Under the pieces are notes generated by a model, which was not told the origin of the DNA, did no database searches, and saw nothing but the letters and a program-made list of their open reading frames with translations. Of a stretch of 64,000 bases of DNA, positions 22,961 to 35,149 are shown piece after piece. Each line of letters opens with the position of its first letter. Within the stretch, counting starts at the first letter, position 1. Both the position numbers and the translations under genes were made by a program. Source of the stretch: Papaver somniferum (Eukaryota > Streptophyta > Magnoliopsida > Ranunculales > Papaveraceae); NCBI RefSeq assembly GCF_003573695.1, contig NC_039358.1, forward strand, positions 158,400,920 through 158,464,919, written 5' to 3'.

Positions 22961-23379
22961 TAGAATTCATTATCTCTGCGAGATTCTCGCACATCATCAC
23001 ATCGTATTTGCACTTCTCAATCTCTTTTTATCATTCAGTAAAATGTATTTTGAGAATTTTATTTGTTGCGAGAGTGTCGCAACAAATCAATCATTCATAC
23101 ACTTCTTATTTTTATTACCTTTGCCATTCTCTGCTTCTTTGTTATTTTCTACTGCTTCCTTGGTAGTGGTATGTTCACCATTTCTTATTCTGAGCTAGCA
23201 TTAGTTTCGCAACATTTCTTCTTCTTTTCGTTCGATTGCATCCACCATCAATCTCTCACTTCTTTGTGTCTCTTTGATTTTGCGTCGCCAACTTTCCTTC
23301 TTGTTTGCTCTTCCTTCGCAGGATTCTACCTCAGTTTCGTAACATTTCTTTCCTTCAACCCAATCTCCTTTTATGATTC
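22961..23379. other. Non-coding stretch at the site of pol deletion in element A
   Basis: T-rich sequence without coding evidence. In B the conserved block is followed within about 200 bp by the integrase C-terminus on the minus strand; in A the next coding sequence is protease, so RT to integrase is missing here. Confidence 0.6.
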
Positions 23380-23769
23380 CTAACCGCTGGGGTGAGGGAA
23401 TTTGATGCACTGGTGGAAAGTTGAAGCTACACCTAGAATCCCATGTAGCCAAGGTCGACCAATTAATGCATTGTAGGGTGACTCTACGTCAACAACACAG
23501 AACAGGATTTCAGAAGATATTCCCTTCAATGGAATTCGCATAGTAACCTCCCCTTTAGGCTTGTTGGCAGTACCATTAAAACCATATATTTTATATGTTG
23601 ATGGTATAAGATCATCATCTCTCCCTCCCATGGTTTTATAAGTATGATAGAATAAGATGTTCACAGAGCTTCCGGTATCGATTAGAATCCTATTAATTGC
23701 CCATGAGTCTTCAGCTTCATCATCTTCATCTTCTTTCGGTTTTGGATTAATTTTTAATTTTACCACCAA
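23380..23769 (-). pseudogene. Element A retropepsin-type protease
   Basis: The minus strand encodes an aspartic protease of Tat-type gypsy elements: ILIDTGSSVNILFY is the active site, and YNALIGRPWLHGI is the typical downstream motif. In the complete family this domain processes Gag-Pol and leads into reverse transcriptase. Here the frame stops right after FHQCIKFPHPSG and no RT follows, so the domain is a stranded remnant. It reads in the same direction as the gag pieces at 24014-26426. Confidence 0.8.
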
Positions 23770-24013
23770 TGGATTGTCATGTACCTCTTCACCTTCGGGG
23801 ACTTCTTCTGTGGTAAAAGAAATATTCTGCTTCTGTCATTCCTCTAATGGCGAGATTTTCGCAATGTTCATAATTTCTCTTTCATCATTGTCTCTTGCGA
23901 ACACTCTGCTCAAAACATTGTCATGAAAATCTTCAATTGTCTTGTATTAATGTACGATAGAGTGACAGGATATATTCTTTCCTTTTGCACCAACTTCTAC
24001 GAAGAATGTTTCC

Positions 24014-26426
24014 TTATCTTTCATCGTGTTTACTCTGTGATGCTCTGGTGGTGGTGGTAGTAATGGTGGAGATTGTGGGTTGTCCTACCAGGAAGTGGTT
24101 TAGTTTTCCTTGATCTATCATTCTCAGAATAATTCTCTTTATATTTCTGCAATCATTTGTAGTATGTCTGTGAAAATGATGATAAGAACATAACTCATAA
24201 CTTCTGCGGCTTTGAGGTGGTTCCGTTCCCATGTTCCATGGTGTTGGTATATTTTCCATCAAAATTATAGCTTCCCATATTTTATCCACACTTGCATTCA
24301 GAGGTGGCATCTTGATTTCTTCCCATACTATCTTGTGACCTCCTTGTCCTCTATTATAATTTTGTCTTTGACCTTGCGGCTGATCAAGTCTTCGAATCTT
24401 ATTATTTCCACCACGATTGTAGAAATTTATTTCTCTTTCATACTCCTCTTGATCTCGGCTTCCCATAGCCACCAGTTTCTGTTGATTGTTTCCCGTAACC
24501 TTTTCTTGTTGTACTTGCGAAGTGCTCGCCACTGTGTTTATTAGTTTAGGTAATAAGCTTGCATTCGCTGCTTGTGAATTAGTGTTCGAACTGGGTATGA
24601 TTCCATTTCATTTTTCCTTTCCTCTAGAGCAATATACTCTTCCTGAAGTTCTCGCAGTTCGGTCATTGTGATGGGGTTCTTGACTCTGAAAATCTGGACA
24701 TATAATAGATTGGTTGCGAACATAACATTGATAAATGACAAGATAAGATATCTCTCATCCACACGGCCAGCCATATCACTACACATAGTCCTCCACCTTT
24801 TGGTCAGATGCTTCAAACTTTCGCCAATCCTTTGTTTTAATCCAAACACATCTTCAATACCAGGTCGCGAAGAATTGTTACTTATATATTCCCCCAAGGA
24901 TGTGGTCTACAAATGATTGAAAGATGTTATTGTATTTTTTGGTAGACCTTCGAACCATTTTAACGCCTCTCCTGTTAGACTGGATGCAAAATACTTGCAC
25001 AATACGGCATCATGATTTTCCCACTGCAACATGCACCTCACGTAGGCTTTAATGTATTTAATTGCACAAGTTGTTCCATCAAAAATGTTGGTTAATGCGG
25101 GCAAATTGCATTTCGGAGGTATTCCTCCTAGTTGTACTTCTCTTGTAAATGGAGTTTTCGCAGCTTCTTCTATAGCTCCATCTAATTGTCTTCTGCCTAC
25201 TTCTCCTCTATTATTTAGCATTCCTCTCATTTCTTCCAATTATTTTAAGATTTGTTCATTTACGCCTGAATTTTGATCCATTGGTCTTTTTAATTTCGTC
25301 CCCTTCTTCTGCGTTCATGTCTTTCTTCTCTCGCGAAATTTTGCAGTTCTTCTTCATCATCCTTATCCCGTCTTCTCCTGCGGTTCTCTTCCTCATCTCT
25401 ATCTTGAATTCATATATGATGATGTCTCTCATTTTCCCATCCATTATTTTGTTAATTTCTTATCAATTCCATCCATTGTATTTCATCCCTCCTCTGTACT
25501 CTATCATACTCTTCATTGAGATTACCGTTATTCTGGTTTTGTGTACGCCTTCTTTCTCGATTGTCATGATTGTTCTGGCGAATTGCCTCCTGAAGCTCTT
25601 GTTCTTCCATTTCCGCTCTCAATCTTTAACGTTCGCAAGTTAAACGTGCTTGTTCAGCATAGTGTCTTTCAATTTCTTCTTCAATCGTTTGTTGATTTCT
25701 TTGAGTTTCTCTCTCATGTAAAATTCTCCTTCCTTCCTCTCGATTCCATTCTCCATCTTGATTATTTCGTCCCTGACGTTGTCCATTCTCCTGATTTCTA
25801 TCATTTTGCCTATCATCAAAAGTTTCATTTTGTGGAACGTAACGATCATCAGTCCTTTGTCTACCTTCGCGATGTTCTTCATTCGGATTTCGTATTTCTT
25901 CTCGAATATTATTTCCAGCATTAACTGTGGATGAGTTTCGCCTCATCTCCCTTCTAGTCGATCTTGAATACGATATTGTAGTACATCTTTATCTTCTACT
26001 CTGTAGTCTCATATTTTCCATCCTCATTTCGTGATTTTGCCTTGTTAGATTTGCACGCTTTTCTGTCTCAGCTCTTCTTTCTTCATGCATTCTTCGTCTC
26101 AACATCTCTATTTCTCCAATTTCCTCATCTTCACGAATTATTCCTTCAACTATTTCTTGTTCTCCCTCTATTTCTCTATTATTTCTCGTTTGTCGTTCTT
26201 CTTCCTCATCTGCTGAATTTGATCGCCAAGTATGTATGCTCACTCTATCATAATCCATAGTTCTATTTTGTACCGGTGTTTGTTGAACTGGTTGTTGAAT
26301 TTGATTTTCTCCATCATTTCTTATTATAGTAGATTCTCCTGTTTCACTTCTCTCCCTTCCAGCAAGTTTTTTACTTCTTCTTCTAGCGGTTGTTAGTTGT
26401 TCGGATATATTCCTCCTTCTAGCCAT
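24014..26426 (-). pseudogene. Element A gag, several frames
   Basis: The gag gene is broken by stops and frame shifts. From 26426 down: a basic, acidic and Gln-rich N-terminus (MARRRNISEQ..., charged helices to about 25626), the Gag domain (25239-24541; LPALTNIFDGTT, YFASSLTGEALKWFEGLP, LKQRIGESLKHLTKRW) and a basic C-terminal part (24532-24014) with a zinc-knuckle-like CSYHHFHRHTTNDC. Gag packages the element RNA; this order is usual for Tat elements. ATG 26426 lies about 120 bp after the primer site, so it is the likely start. Confidence 0.75.
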
Positions 26427-26543
26427 TTCTTCAATACTAATGAATTGTAAGAGATTTCGTAAAAATTTTCACCAGTTATTCTAATTTCCCACAAATCAGA
26501 ATATTAATCTTCAACCTTCTCTAGGGTGATTTTCAATCTTTGT

Positions 26544-26561
26544 TCCCTGTTTCTAGCGCCA
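26544..26561 (-). other. Primer binding site of element A
   Basis: On the minus strand TGGCGCTAGAAACAGGGA starts three bases after the 5' LTR. TGGCGC starts are usual for tRNA-primed plant gypsy elements. The tRNA is not identified. Confidence 0.7.
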
Positions 26562-26564
26562 TTA

Positions 26565-27032
26565 TGTAGTTGCAGGAAATCCTACACTACACCCTCACAA
26601 GATTTCATTAACATTCAACTCATTTTTGGATTAACAATCTTAATTTTATTGATGAATCTTTAAACAATCTTACAAGAAAAGATAAGGGAATCAAAAATAA
26701 TCACTACTCTAAATTTCTCTCTTCTATTTACTTGCTTCTCACTCAAAAAAGATCTCTCTCTTTTCTTTACAACTGAATGACTATTTATAGGGAAATACAT
26801 AGTGGATGACAGCTAATCTGACCTTTATTTTCGGATATGACTTACAACATTCTCACAACCTTATAAATATCAATCTCGCAAACCTCCTTATTTTCGCAGG
26901 ATCGTCACACTTTTCTCATGATTTGGTTGATGTCGTTTATTATGTCGTTTCTGAAGTTGTTCTGCGACACTGTCGTGTTGTGTTGTTAATAATTTCGCTG
27001 AGGCATTATTGCTGCGAGATTCTGATCCTGCA
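26565..27032 (-). repeat. 5' LTR of element A, full length
   Basis: 468 bp from TGTAGTTGCAGG to GATCCTGCA. On the minus strand CTATAAATAG at 26790-26781 is a good TATA box for gag-pol transcription. The matching segment is deleted from the 3' LTR at 18162-18478. Confidence 0.9.
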
Positions 27033-28752
27033 TTGGTCTTATATTCCCGAAGAACATCCTAGAAATATCAACCACCTCACAATAACTTAACTATATGGTA
27101 GTAGAACAAGTTATTGTGGAATCACAAAGAATGAGATGAAGAGATTTGTGATTACTTTTTATATCTTACCTATCGGAGATAAATCTCGAGAAAATCTTAG
27201 AGAAGATAGTACTCAATACGATTGAACAAGTAAGATCAGAACACGCAACTACAGAGAAAATAGTTGGGTCTGGCTTCAGAATCCCAATGAAGTCTTCGAG
27301 TCGTTAACCTATAATGGTTTTAGGAAAAACCTAGGTTAACGGAGAATCGACTATAGTACTCAACTAGTATCACACATGAGGTGTGGGGATTAGGTTTCCC
27401 AGTTGCTAGAGTTCTCCCTTATATAGTCTTCAAATCAGGGTTTGATAGCTTTGAAACAAATCAATCAATATTCACCGTTAGATGAAAACCTTATTTAAGA
27501 TTCAAGCTAAGTTTGCTTAAACCAAAGCAAAATCTCTCCACTTTTAGATGGTCTTAGCATGTTACACACAAATGAAATATACCTTCATTTAGATATAGGT
27601 AACCGTACCTAAACGTGTATATTGAGTTGGCTCAATAAAAGTTAATCGAAGTTAGCCATATGAACACTTTTCTATTAACCGCATTCATCAAACACTTCTA
27701 GATCAAATGATAATCAAATGAATCTAATTGTATTACTCATAGAGTTGCTAATTTTTTTATATTTTCATAGAAGTAACAAGACACAATTGAAACAAAATCG
27801 GATTGATTCAAGAGAATCAATTCATGAACATTTAGCCAAGGTTTGCAAAGATTGCATTCCTTAATAAATATATATGTATTTGTTCATGAGTATGAAATCA
27901 TACTTAACCGATTTTAGAACTTAAGCCAACTTAGTTTGCAAACAGGTACACAAACTTAAGTTCCAGACATTGGTCTTGTCCAACAGTTTGCAAACAGGTA
28001 AGCAAACTTGGTTCCCGGAATTTGACAGTTTAAATCGTTTGCATACTGGTATGCATACTTGGTTTCCGGACCTGAATCATACTACAACAGTTTGCATACT
28101 GGTATACATACTGTGCAATATCTAGACAATGGTTATTCGTTCTAAACTCCCATTTCAATCATTAAAACATCCTTAGAAGACGACAATAGTTGTCTCACAC
28201 AAACTATTAGCTTATAAGTAATTTTCAAGTGATCGAATGATCAATAAGAAATATTCCAAGTCTACATCAAATGACTGTCTCACACAAATCATGTAAGATG
28301 TTTCAAGGCAATTTTCACATGATCATCTTTTGACTCATTGTTTAGTTTCCAACAAATAAATCAATTCCAACTAAACTCGTCCAGAATAATGATGAACGTA
28401 GTTAAAGCAAAAAGATTTCCAACACATATTTCGAGAAAAATATAAGCGAGTTAAACTCAACTATACGACTTAGTCTCAATAGGAGATAGAATAGAATAGA
28501 CTTCTGAGTGCTGATAAGTTTTAGTCTCCACATACCTTTTGTTGATGAAGTTCCTCCAAGATCTCCTCAGTAGATCTTCGTCTTCAATCGATGAACGTCG
28601 TGAAGTCTAAAGCTCAACTACACATTCTATCCTAGTCCGAGACATAGCTATAAGTAGGCTAGAAATCAAGACTTATAGTTTTGATCACCTAAACTTGACA
28701 AACAAGCTTGAGATAGCAACGCTTGCGAGTTTGACCGAGCAGTGCTCTAACA
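27033..28752 (-). repeat. 3' LTR of copia element C, inner part
   Basis: Continues the LTR interrupted at 18161, starting with the target duplication TTGGT. It ends GCTCTAACA, the reverse complement of the LTR start TGTTAGAGC. The polypurine tract is immediately beyond (AAATGGGGAGAT on the minus strand). It contains paired GTTTGCAAACAGGTA and GTTTGCATACTGGTA motifs near 27940-28110. Confidence 0.85.
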
Positions 28753-30135
28753 ATCTCCCCATTTGTCAATTTTAGTGACAAAACTACCAATACATATGGA
28801 TTACAAAATAAATAAACTTTGTAGCTTCTCATCCAACATGCTTGATTTCCTTGGTTCTTCAACATTCATTGAATTCTTCGTCACTCCAAGTACTCCAGTG
28901 ATTCTGAACGTGTTCAACTCAGCATCATTGTTGTTGAAGATCCGTAGTCATAACAATAAGAAAAAAGACGTTCTCCATTATTGTTATACAATGTGTCATA
29001 GTATTATTACGCAACATCCAAGTTCAATTGTATCACAACTTTGATAATAATACTACGGTGATATGTATCACTCCCCCTTAGTCAATACTCCATCTCACAA
29101 TGAAAACCACTCCCCCTGACATAATGATTTGTAAACCATATATATGTAGCGTGAACTACAAAATAATTCTCCCCCTTTTTGTCAATATAAATTGGAAAAG
29201 GTATGGAAATTAATGGGATCATAATGAAATTCTCATAGAGACACTTCATGACTAAAAGAGAACATATCAACTTTGTTTCGATAATTTCAGATAGTCGAAA
29301 CTTAGTGTATTCATCAAGGAGTTTATAAATATACAAGAAAACTTCTACAATATTCCACAGCGGCACCCCCCACAAAGATTTGGCAATTAAGCACAAGCTC
29401 GATTGAAAACTCTCCCCCAAAAAATGTCATTCCCGAAAGAAAAACAAGAGGGACCTTACTTTTACGAGAAAAGAAGGATTTCTTTGGACATTAACAAATC
29501 ACATGAAACATGAATTTGTATCCAGTAAACTCGAAAAAATTAACCACAAGAGAACATCAATGATTAATGTAATCGGAAATTCTCAACATAAGAAAACTTA
29601 CGGAGCCATATAGTACTTTCACATTAAAGTGGATCAGAGAAAGATCAATACTGCGGAATATTCAAAAGTTCATTCTATCTTTTATCAATATGTGCATAAA
29701 GACATAATAGACGTAACTTTTGACATATGTGAGATAATCATAGTTTACGGACGTAAGCACACATATCCCGTATTTTTGCAATATATAAAACCATAAAGAT
29801 TAATACTGCAAAATCATCTTCCAAATAACTTAGAATTTAAATAAATAAATCTAAAACATTGCAAGATGAAAATCGTTGGAAATAACTATATGTAATCACA
29901 ATTTCTATTCCAAACCCTAGTTATCCTTCGTAAAACACAAGAATAAATTCTCATAAGAAGTTTCCTAGACATTAAGATTATTGAAAAATTCTTTATCGTC
30001 CCCGAACTCCTTGTCGTCAACAGACATTGGAACATAAGGTTCATGAAGAAAGGAGTCGATTCCAACGAACCTTCTAGACTGATGTCGAACCAGGGCCTAC
30101 TGAATTTCAAGATTTCTTAGAAAAATAGCCTTTAT
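28753..30135 (-). other. 3' region of copia element C
   Basis: Minus-strand 3' untranslated sequence with several purine runs (GGGGGAG type) besides the polypurine tract at the LTR edge. The first 500 bp match fragment D (31056-31577) in inverted orientation. No coding domain is recognised. Confidence 0.6.
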
Positions 30136-30348
30136 TTATTGAATCTCCATCCTTGTTTCCTCAAACTCTTCAAGAAAACCAGAAAACTTCTGAAGATTTG
30201 AGGGGTTAGCCCTTGGTTTATTCATATTCTTCCCTTTTCTCTTCAAAGTTGTAGAGGAAGGAGATTTATCTTTTTCCTTCATGATTGATGGCTTAACAAT
30301 CATATTAACATCTTTTCCATCAGCAGATATGATGATTGGAGTCTCCAT
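30136..30348 (-). CDS. Small basic ORF in element C, unknown
   Basis: A 70-codon minus-strand frame from an ATG at 30348, sense to the copia element and located where pol should end. It starts METPIIISADGKDVNMIV, is lysine-rich in the middle (TLKRKGKNMNKPR) and ends in TAA. The same frame stays protein-like past that stop (FVGIDSFLHEPYVPMSVDD) with one more stop between, so it may be a decayed longer gene. I do not recognise a family. It could be an extra ORF of SIRE-like copia elements or chance. Confidence 0.3.
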   Translation of the reverse strand: METPIIISADGKDVNMIVKPSIMKEKDKSPSSTTLKRKGKNMNKPRANPSNLQKFSGFLEEFEETRMEIQ

Positions 30349-30640
30349 TAAGATATGGAATTGTGAAGAAACATACAAAACTGACTCCACTAGCGATCTC
30401 TTTATAAAAAGAGTTTTAGAGAAGGAAAAAAGGAATGCAGGGTTACGGAACCTATATACAAAGTAAATAGGATTCACGTACGACCAACTCATAACCCTAA
30501 AAAAAGGCAGAATTGTCGATTTAACCCTCTTTTAATAATCTAAACAGGGTAAACCTTTTCAATATCAATTGTGAAAAGATCAATATAATTCCAGGAAAAA
30601 AAAAACAAATTTTCTTTTACTAAAACCTGACTGTACATAA

Positions 30641-30679
30641 ATCTTGTCTCTTTTTAAATTCGGGTACATGAGACAAGAT
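30641..30679. repeat. Inverted repeat, 10-bp stem
   Basis: ATCTTGTCTC and GAGACAAGAT flank a 19-base loop, a perfect 10-bp palindrome upstream of the small ORF on the minus strand. Its role is unknown. Confidence 0.6.
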
Positions 30680-30809
30680 GCACCTTCAACACAATGAAGC
30701 TGTGTTGGGGTGACCAATAATCTGTCCACCATACGATTCTTGTACGGAATTCTTAATACCCTTTTTCATAGATGGTTTTGACCTTGTTTTTCTATAGAGG
30801 TCTAATTTT

Positions 30810-31055
30810 TTATTTAGAAATTAACTTCTTCGGAGATGAGTTGAATCTACATACCTCGGATGAATTCGACTTTTGAAAAAGTTTGAGCTTGTTTGCTAAT
30901 GGATTTGCTCTCTTTTGAAGTTTGTTGACAAATCTTATTTTATGTTTGTACTTGAAACACTTAGAGAGTTCATGACCCTTAAAAGTACAATACGAACATG
31001 TCAATGTGGAGGACGGTTCAGACACTAATGTGGAGTACAATAAGAACATGTCAAT
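30810..31055 (-). pseudogene. Copia element C, second gag zinc knuckle
   Basis: The minus strand encodes CSYCTFKGHELSKCFKYKHK, a C-x2-C-x4-H-x4-C zinc knuckle with basic residues after it, as in the second finger of plant copia Gag. It should follow the first finger at 34282-34055 directly, and fragment D now lies between. The frame ends at 30810 and no protease or integrase follows. Confidence 0.6.
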
Positions 31056-34054
31056 GTTGATATGTTGTTCTCTTTTGGTCATGAAGTATCTCTATGAAAA
31101 TTTCATGAGGATCCAACTAGTTTTCGTACCTTTGCCAATTTATATTGACAAAAAGGGGGAGAATTAATGTGTAGTTCACACTACAAATACATATGGTTTA
31201 CAGATCATTATGTAAGGAGGAGTGGTTTTCATGTTGAGATGGAGTATTGACTAAGGGGGAGTGATACATATCACCGTAGTATTGTTGTCAAAGTTGTGAT
31301 ACAATTGGACTTTGATGATGTATAATGATATTGTGACACTGTATAGCAATGATTGAGAGCAACTGTTTTCTCATTGTTATTTCTACGGATCTTCAATAAC
31401 AATGATGTGGAATTGAACACATTTGGAATCATTGGAGTACTTGGAAGTGACGAAGAGTTCGAGTAATGTTGAAGAACCAAAGAGATCAAGCATTTGGATG
31501 AGAATCTACAAAGTTTATTTATTTTGTAATCCATATGTATTGATAGTTTTGTCACTAAAATTGACAAAAGGGGAGATTGTTAGAGCACTGCTCGGTCAAA
31601 CTCGCAAGCGTTGCTATATCAAGTTTGTTTGTCAATGTGAGTGATCAAAACTATAAGTCTTGATTTCTAGTCTACTTATATATGTCTCGGACTAATATAG
31701 ATTGTATAGTTGAGCATTAGACTTCACGGCGTTCATCAATTCAAGACGAACAACAACTAAGGCGAGCTTGTGGAACTTCATCAATAAAAGGTATATGGAG
31801 ACTGAAACTCATCTATCACCTGGAAAGTCTATTTCTACTCTATCTACTATATTGAGACATAATTCGTGTTACGATATAGTTTTCTATTATACACATTTGA
31901 GATTTTGAGTTGAGTTTAACTCACTTACATATTTCTCGGAATATGTGTTGGTAAGCTTTCGCTGCAATCAAGTTCATCTTGATCATGTGAAAAACGTCGA
32001 GTAACATCTTACATGGTTTATGTGATACAATCATTTCGTGTAGACTTGGAATGTTTCTTTATGATTATTTCAATAACTTGAAAATTGCTTTGATGCTAAT
32101 AGTGTGTGAAAACGGCTATTGTCATCCTCTAAGACAGTTTCAATGATTGAAATAAATAGTTTAGAATACTTAACCATCATTGGATTATAAACATATTGTG
32201 CACTCTTGCATGTATGTGATCCATGACCGGAACTAAAGTATGCATACCCGTATGCGTACTTGAAGTTGTGAAATTCCGTGTACCAAGTACACATATCGGT
32301 ACGCGTACTTGCGTAGGTATAGGTCCATCAATTTCTACTGGGTTTTGGAAGTGTACTAAGTATGCGTACCCGTTTCAATAGTGGCGAACCCAAACTCAGA
32401 CCGGCTACTTAAGTATGCGTACCCTTTTGCATACTTGAGTGGTTAAAGTTCTAAAATCGTTTGGCTCATGAACTAATACATTTATATATTAAGGAATGTA
32501 TTCTTTGCAAACTGCGGCTATATTTTTCATGAATTGATTCGAGTGAATCAAACCGATTTTGCTTCAATTGTGTTCTTGTATACTTTTATGAGAACATAGC
32601 AATTGAACAACTCTTTAACTAGTTTCATTTGAGTCATTTGAACTAGTTATGGTTAAGATGAATAAGGTTGATATGAGAGTGTTCATATAGCTAACCTTGG
32701 TTAACTACGGTTGAGCCAACATGGTGTACACATTTAGGTCCGGTTACTAAACCTAAATGAGGGTACATTTCATTTGTGTATAACAAACTAAGTTCGATGT
32801 AACGGTTGAAAGATATTAGCTTGAATCTAATCAGGTTTTCATCTAACGGTGAATATTGAATGCTTTGTTACCAAGGTAACTTAGATTGCAAACCCTGATT
32901 TGAAAACTATATAAATGAGAACTCTAGAAACTAGGAAGCCTAATCCCCACACCTCCCGTGTGATACTAGTTGCATAAGATAGAGTCGATTCTCCTTTAAC
33001 CTTAGGTTTTTCATGAAACCCTATAGGTTAACGACTTGAAGACTTCATTGGGATTGTGATACCCGACTATTTTCTCTGTAGTTGCGTGATCTGATCTTGC
33101 TGTTTCTATCGTGTTTCAGTACTATCTTATTTAATATTAGCTCGAGATTTAATCTCCGAAAGGAAAGATAAAAAGTAATCACAAACAACTTCGTCTCATC
33201 GTTTGTGATTCCACAATATCTTGTTTCGCTACCACATGATTAAGATTATTGTGAGGTGATTGATATTTCTAGGTTGTTCTTCGGGAATATAAGTCTGGTA
33301 TATCAATTGGCTCATGCTCACCTTTATTTATCAGTATACGGAACAAAACTCGTAGGTATTTCTGTGGGACACAGATATATCTATTCCTATCGACTTTTCT
33401 GTGTGAGACAGATTTGTTTATCAAGTATTCGACTTTGGATCGTAGCAACTCTTGGTTGTGGGTGAGATCAACTAAGGAAATCAAGTGTGTAGTATCCTGC
33501 TGGGATCAGAGACGTAAGGAGCGCAACTATAACTTGAATCAGTGTGAGATTCATTAGGGTTCAACTACAGTCCAGTCCGAAGTTCATTGGTAGAAGACTA
33601 GTGTCTGTAGCGGCTTAATACAATGTGGTGTTCAAATCTGGACTAGGTCCCTGGTTTTTTTTTGTATTTGCGGTTTCCTCGTTAACAAAACTTCTGGTGT
33701 CTCTGTTATTTCTTTTCCGCATTATATTTTGTTATATAATTGAAATATCACAGGTTGTGCGTTGAATCGATCAATTGGGAAATCCAACCTTTGGTTGTTG
33801 ATTGAAATTGATTGATCCTTGAACATTGGTCTTTGGTACCGTTCAAGTTAATTCTCTTATATTCAATCGGGATCGCAAATCCTATTTGCTGATTGCAGAT
33901 TGAATTGAGAAATAGAGATACAAAACTCTTTGATATATTTTTTTCTAGATTGAGTATGACTTTCTAGTTGATTCTCTTGAAAGTATATTGGAGTTTGTCT
34001 ATTCAGATTGCCAAACGAATTGTTGGGTGTTGTTGTTAGTCCCCCGCTTTTTCA
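31056..34054 (+). mobile_element. Copia fragment D: 3' internal end plus LTR, inverted within element C
   Basis: Plus-oriented copia sequence of the same family as C: about 520 bp of 3' internal DNA with GGGGGAG runs, a polypurine tract AAAAGGGGAGAT, and a full LTR. Its right end is a clean LTR terminus (CCCCGCTTTTTCA) joined to C gag. Its left end is not an LTR, so D is truncated, by partial insertion, deletion or inversion. Confidence 0.7.
31578..34054 (+). repeat. LTR of copia fragment D
   Basis: 2477 bp from TGTTAGAGCACTGC to CGCTTTTTCA. It is complementary to the C LTRs with clear divergence, so it is not a recent copy. It contains repeated AAGTATGCGTACCCGT-type motifs at 32230-32430, counterparts of the GTTTGCATACTGGTA motifs in C. 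Confidence 0.85.
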
Positions 34055-34752
34055 ATAATGATCAGACATTTCATCAAGAGTTGCAGCAAGACATTTGTTT
34101 CTAGCGTATTTTCTACGATTTGGACACTCATTTTCAAAATGACCAAAATCTTTACACTTAAAGCACTGTGGCATATCCTCATCATCAATATCGACGTTGT
34201 CTCTGTTTTTAGGAGGGACACGGTCATGAGTCTTGACTGATGACATGGGTTTATCTCTGATGATTCGTTTACCTATATTCAAAAGAAGATGTCTAAACTG
34301 TCTTGTGATCAGTGAGACTGAGTTTTCAAGATCTTCGTCTGATGAATCAGTCTCAATAGGATCAACTACATTGTTGCCAACATTTTTACTTTTGTCAAGT
34401 AATTTAGTGTTCTTTTGTGCTTTGAAACCAATATCCTTTCCAGATTTGATGTATGCTCAGGATCAAAGATCTTTTACTTCATAAAAAGAGTAGTTCTGGA
34501 GAGTGTATCAAGGTTATTTCCTTCAACGATGGCATGTTTCTTAGGATCGTATCTAGCTGGTAACGATCTGAGAATTTTCATCACAATGTCCTTTTCAGGA
34601 ATAGTCTTACCCAATGCAAAGGATGCATTAAAAATTTCAAACACTTTGTGATTAAACTCATCAAATGTATCTTCATCATCCATACGAAGGTTTTCCCAAT
34701 TAGAATTTAGGTATTGAAGCCTAGCTTCCTTTTTCAGAGGTATTCCCTCCAA
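34055..34752 (-). pseudogene. Copia element C gag, N-terminal part
   Basis: The minus strand encodes a UBN2-type copia Gag: LQYLNSNWENLRMDDEDTF, FNHKVFEIFNASFALGKTI, ILRSLPARYDPKKHAI, then a frame change. A first zinc knuckle follows (CFKCKDFGHFENECPNRR) and then NKCLAATLDEMSDHY, where the LTR of D interrupts it. Gag packages element RNA. Stops and frameshifts make it non-functional. Confidence 0.8.
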
Positions 34753-35149
34753 ATAATGTTTCTAAGATATCCCAAGCATCTTTAGACCGAGTGCACGTGG
34801 TCACATGGTGCTGAAGATCTGGGGTAATGGCATGTATAATAGCATTTCACCCGTCAGAATTTTATTTTGCAGCAAGAATCTCGTCCGGCTCATATCTACC
34901 AATATCCTTTGCAACAGTTACACTGTCTACTGTAACCATTGGAGGATTATAGCCATTAACAACATAAACCCATGATTAAAAATCACGTGCTTGAAGAAAG
35001 ACACACATAAAAGTGTTCTAACATAAGTAATTCGAGCTATCAAAGACTGGCGGTACGTTTATAGAGATATCGCTTCTGTCCATAGATTCATATTGCTACA
35101 AACACATACTTATGAGATCTTAAACGTGTTTGTCTGCTCTGATACCAAT
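34753..35149 (-). other. Copia element C leader and start of gag
   Basis: Between primer site and the recognised Gag domain; on the minus strand it contains broken Gag N-terminal sequence and the untranslated leader. Confidence 0.5.
35136..35147 (-). other. Primer binding site of copia element C
   Basis: On the minus strand TGGTATCAGAGC, the standard plant copia site complementary to initiator tRNA-Met, begins two bases after the LTR end (TTTTTCA). It fixes the orientation and the LTR border. Confidence 0.9.

Larger units (their letters stand above)
18162..27032 (-). mobile_element. Ty3/gypsy element A (Tat/Retand-like), pol-deleted
   Basis: The 8.87 kb element reads right to left: 5' LTR (26565-27032), primer site (26544-26561), gag, protease, a non-coding stretch, a conserved block (about 22020-22960), an antisense plus-strand gene (18900-21629) and the 3' LTR (18162-18478). 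LTRs begin TGTAGTTGCAGG and end CCTACA or CCTGCA. Flanks CTGGT and TTGGT are a 5-bp target duplication with one change, within the copia C LTR. The LTRs are about 96% identical by eye apart from a 153-bp deletion. RT, RNase H and integrase are absent, so mobility would need a helper. Placement in Tat/Retand rests on the antisense gene and the layout. Confidence 0.85.

Noticed and set aside
24212..26260. Plus-strand hydrophobic frames opposite the gag of element A
   Set aside because: They are antisense shadows of charged gag sequence, with no exon structure or known domain.
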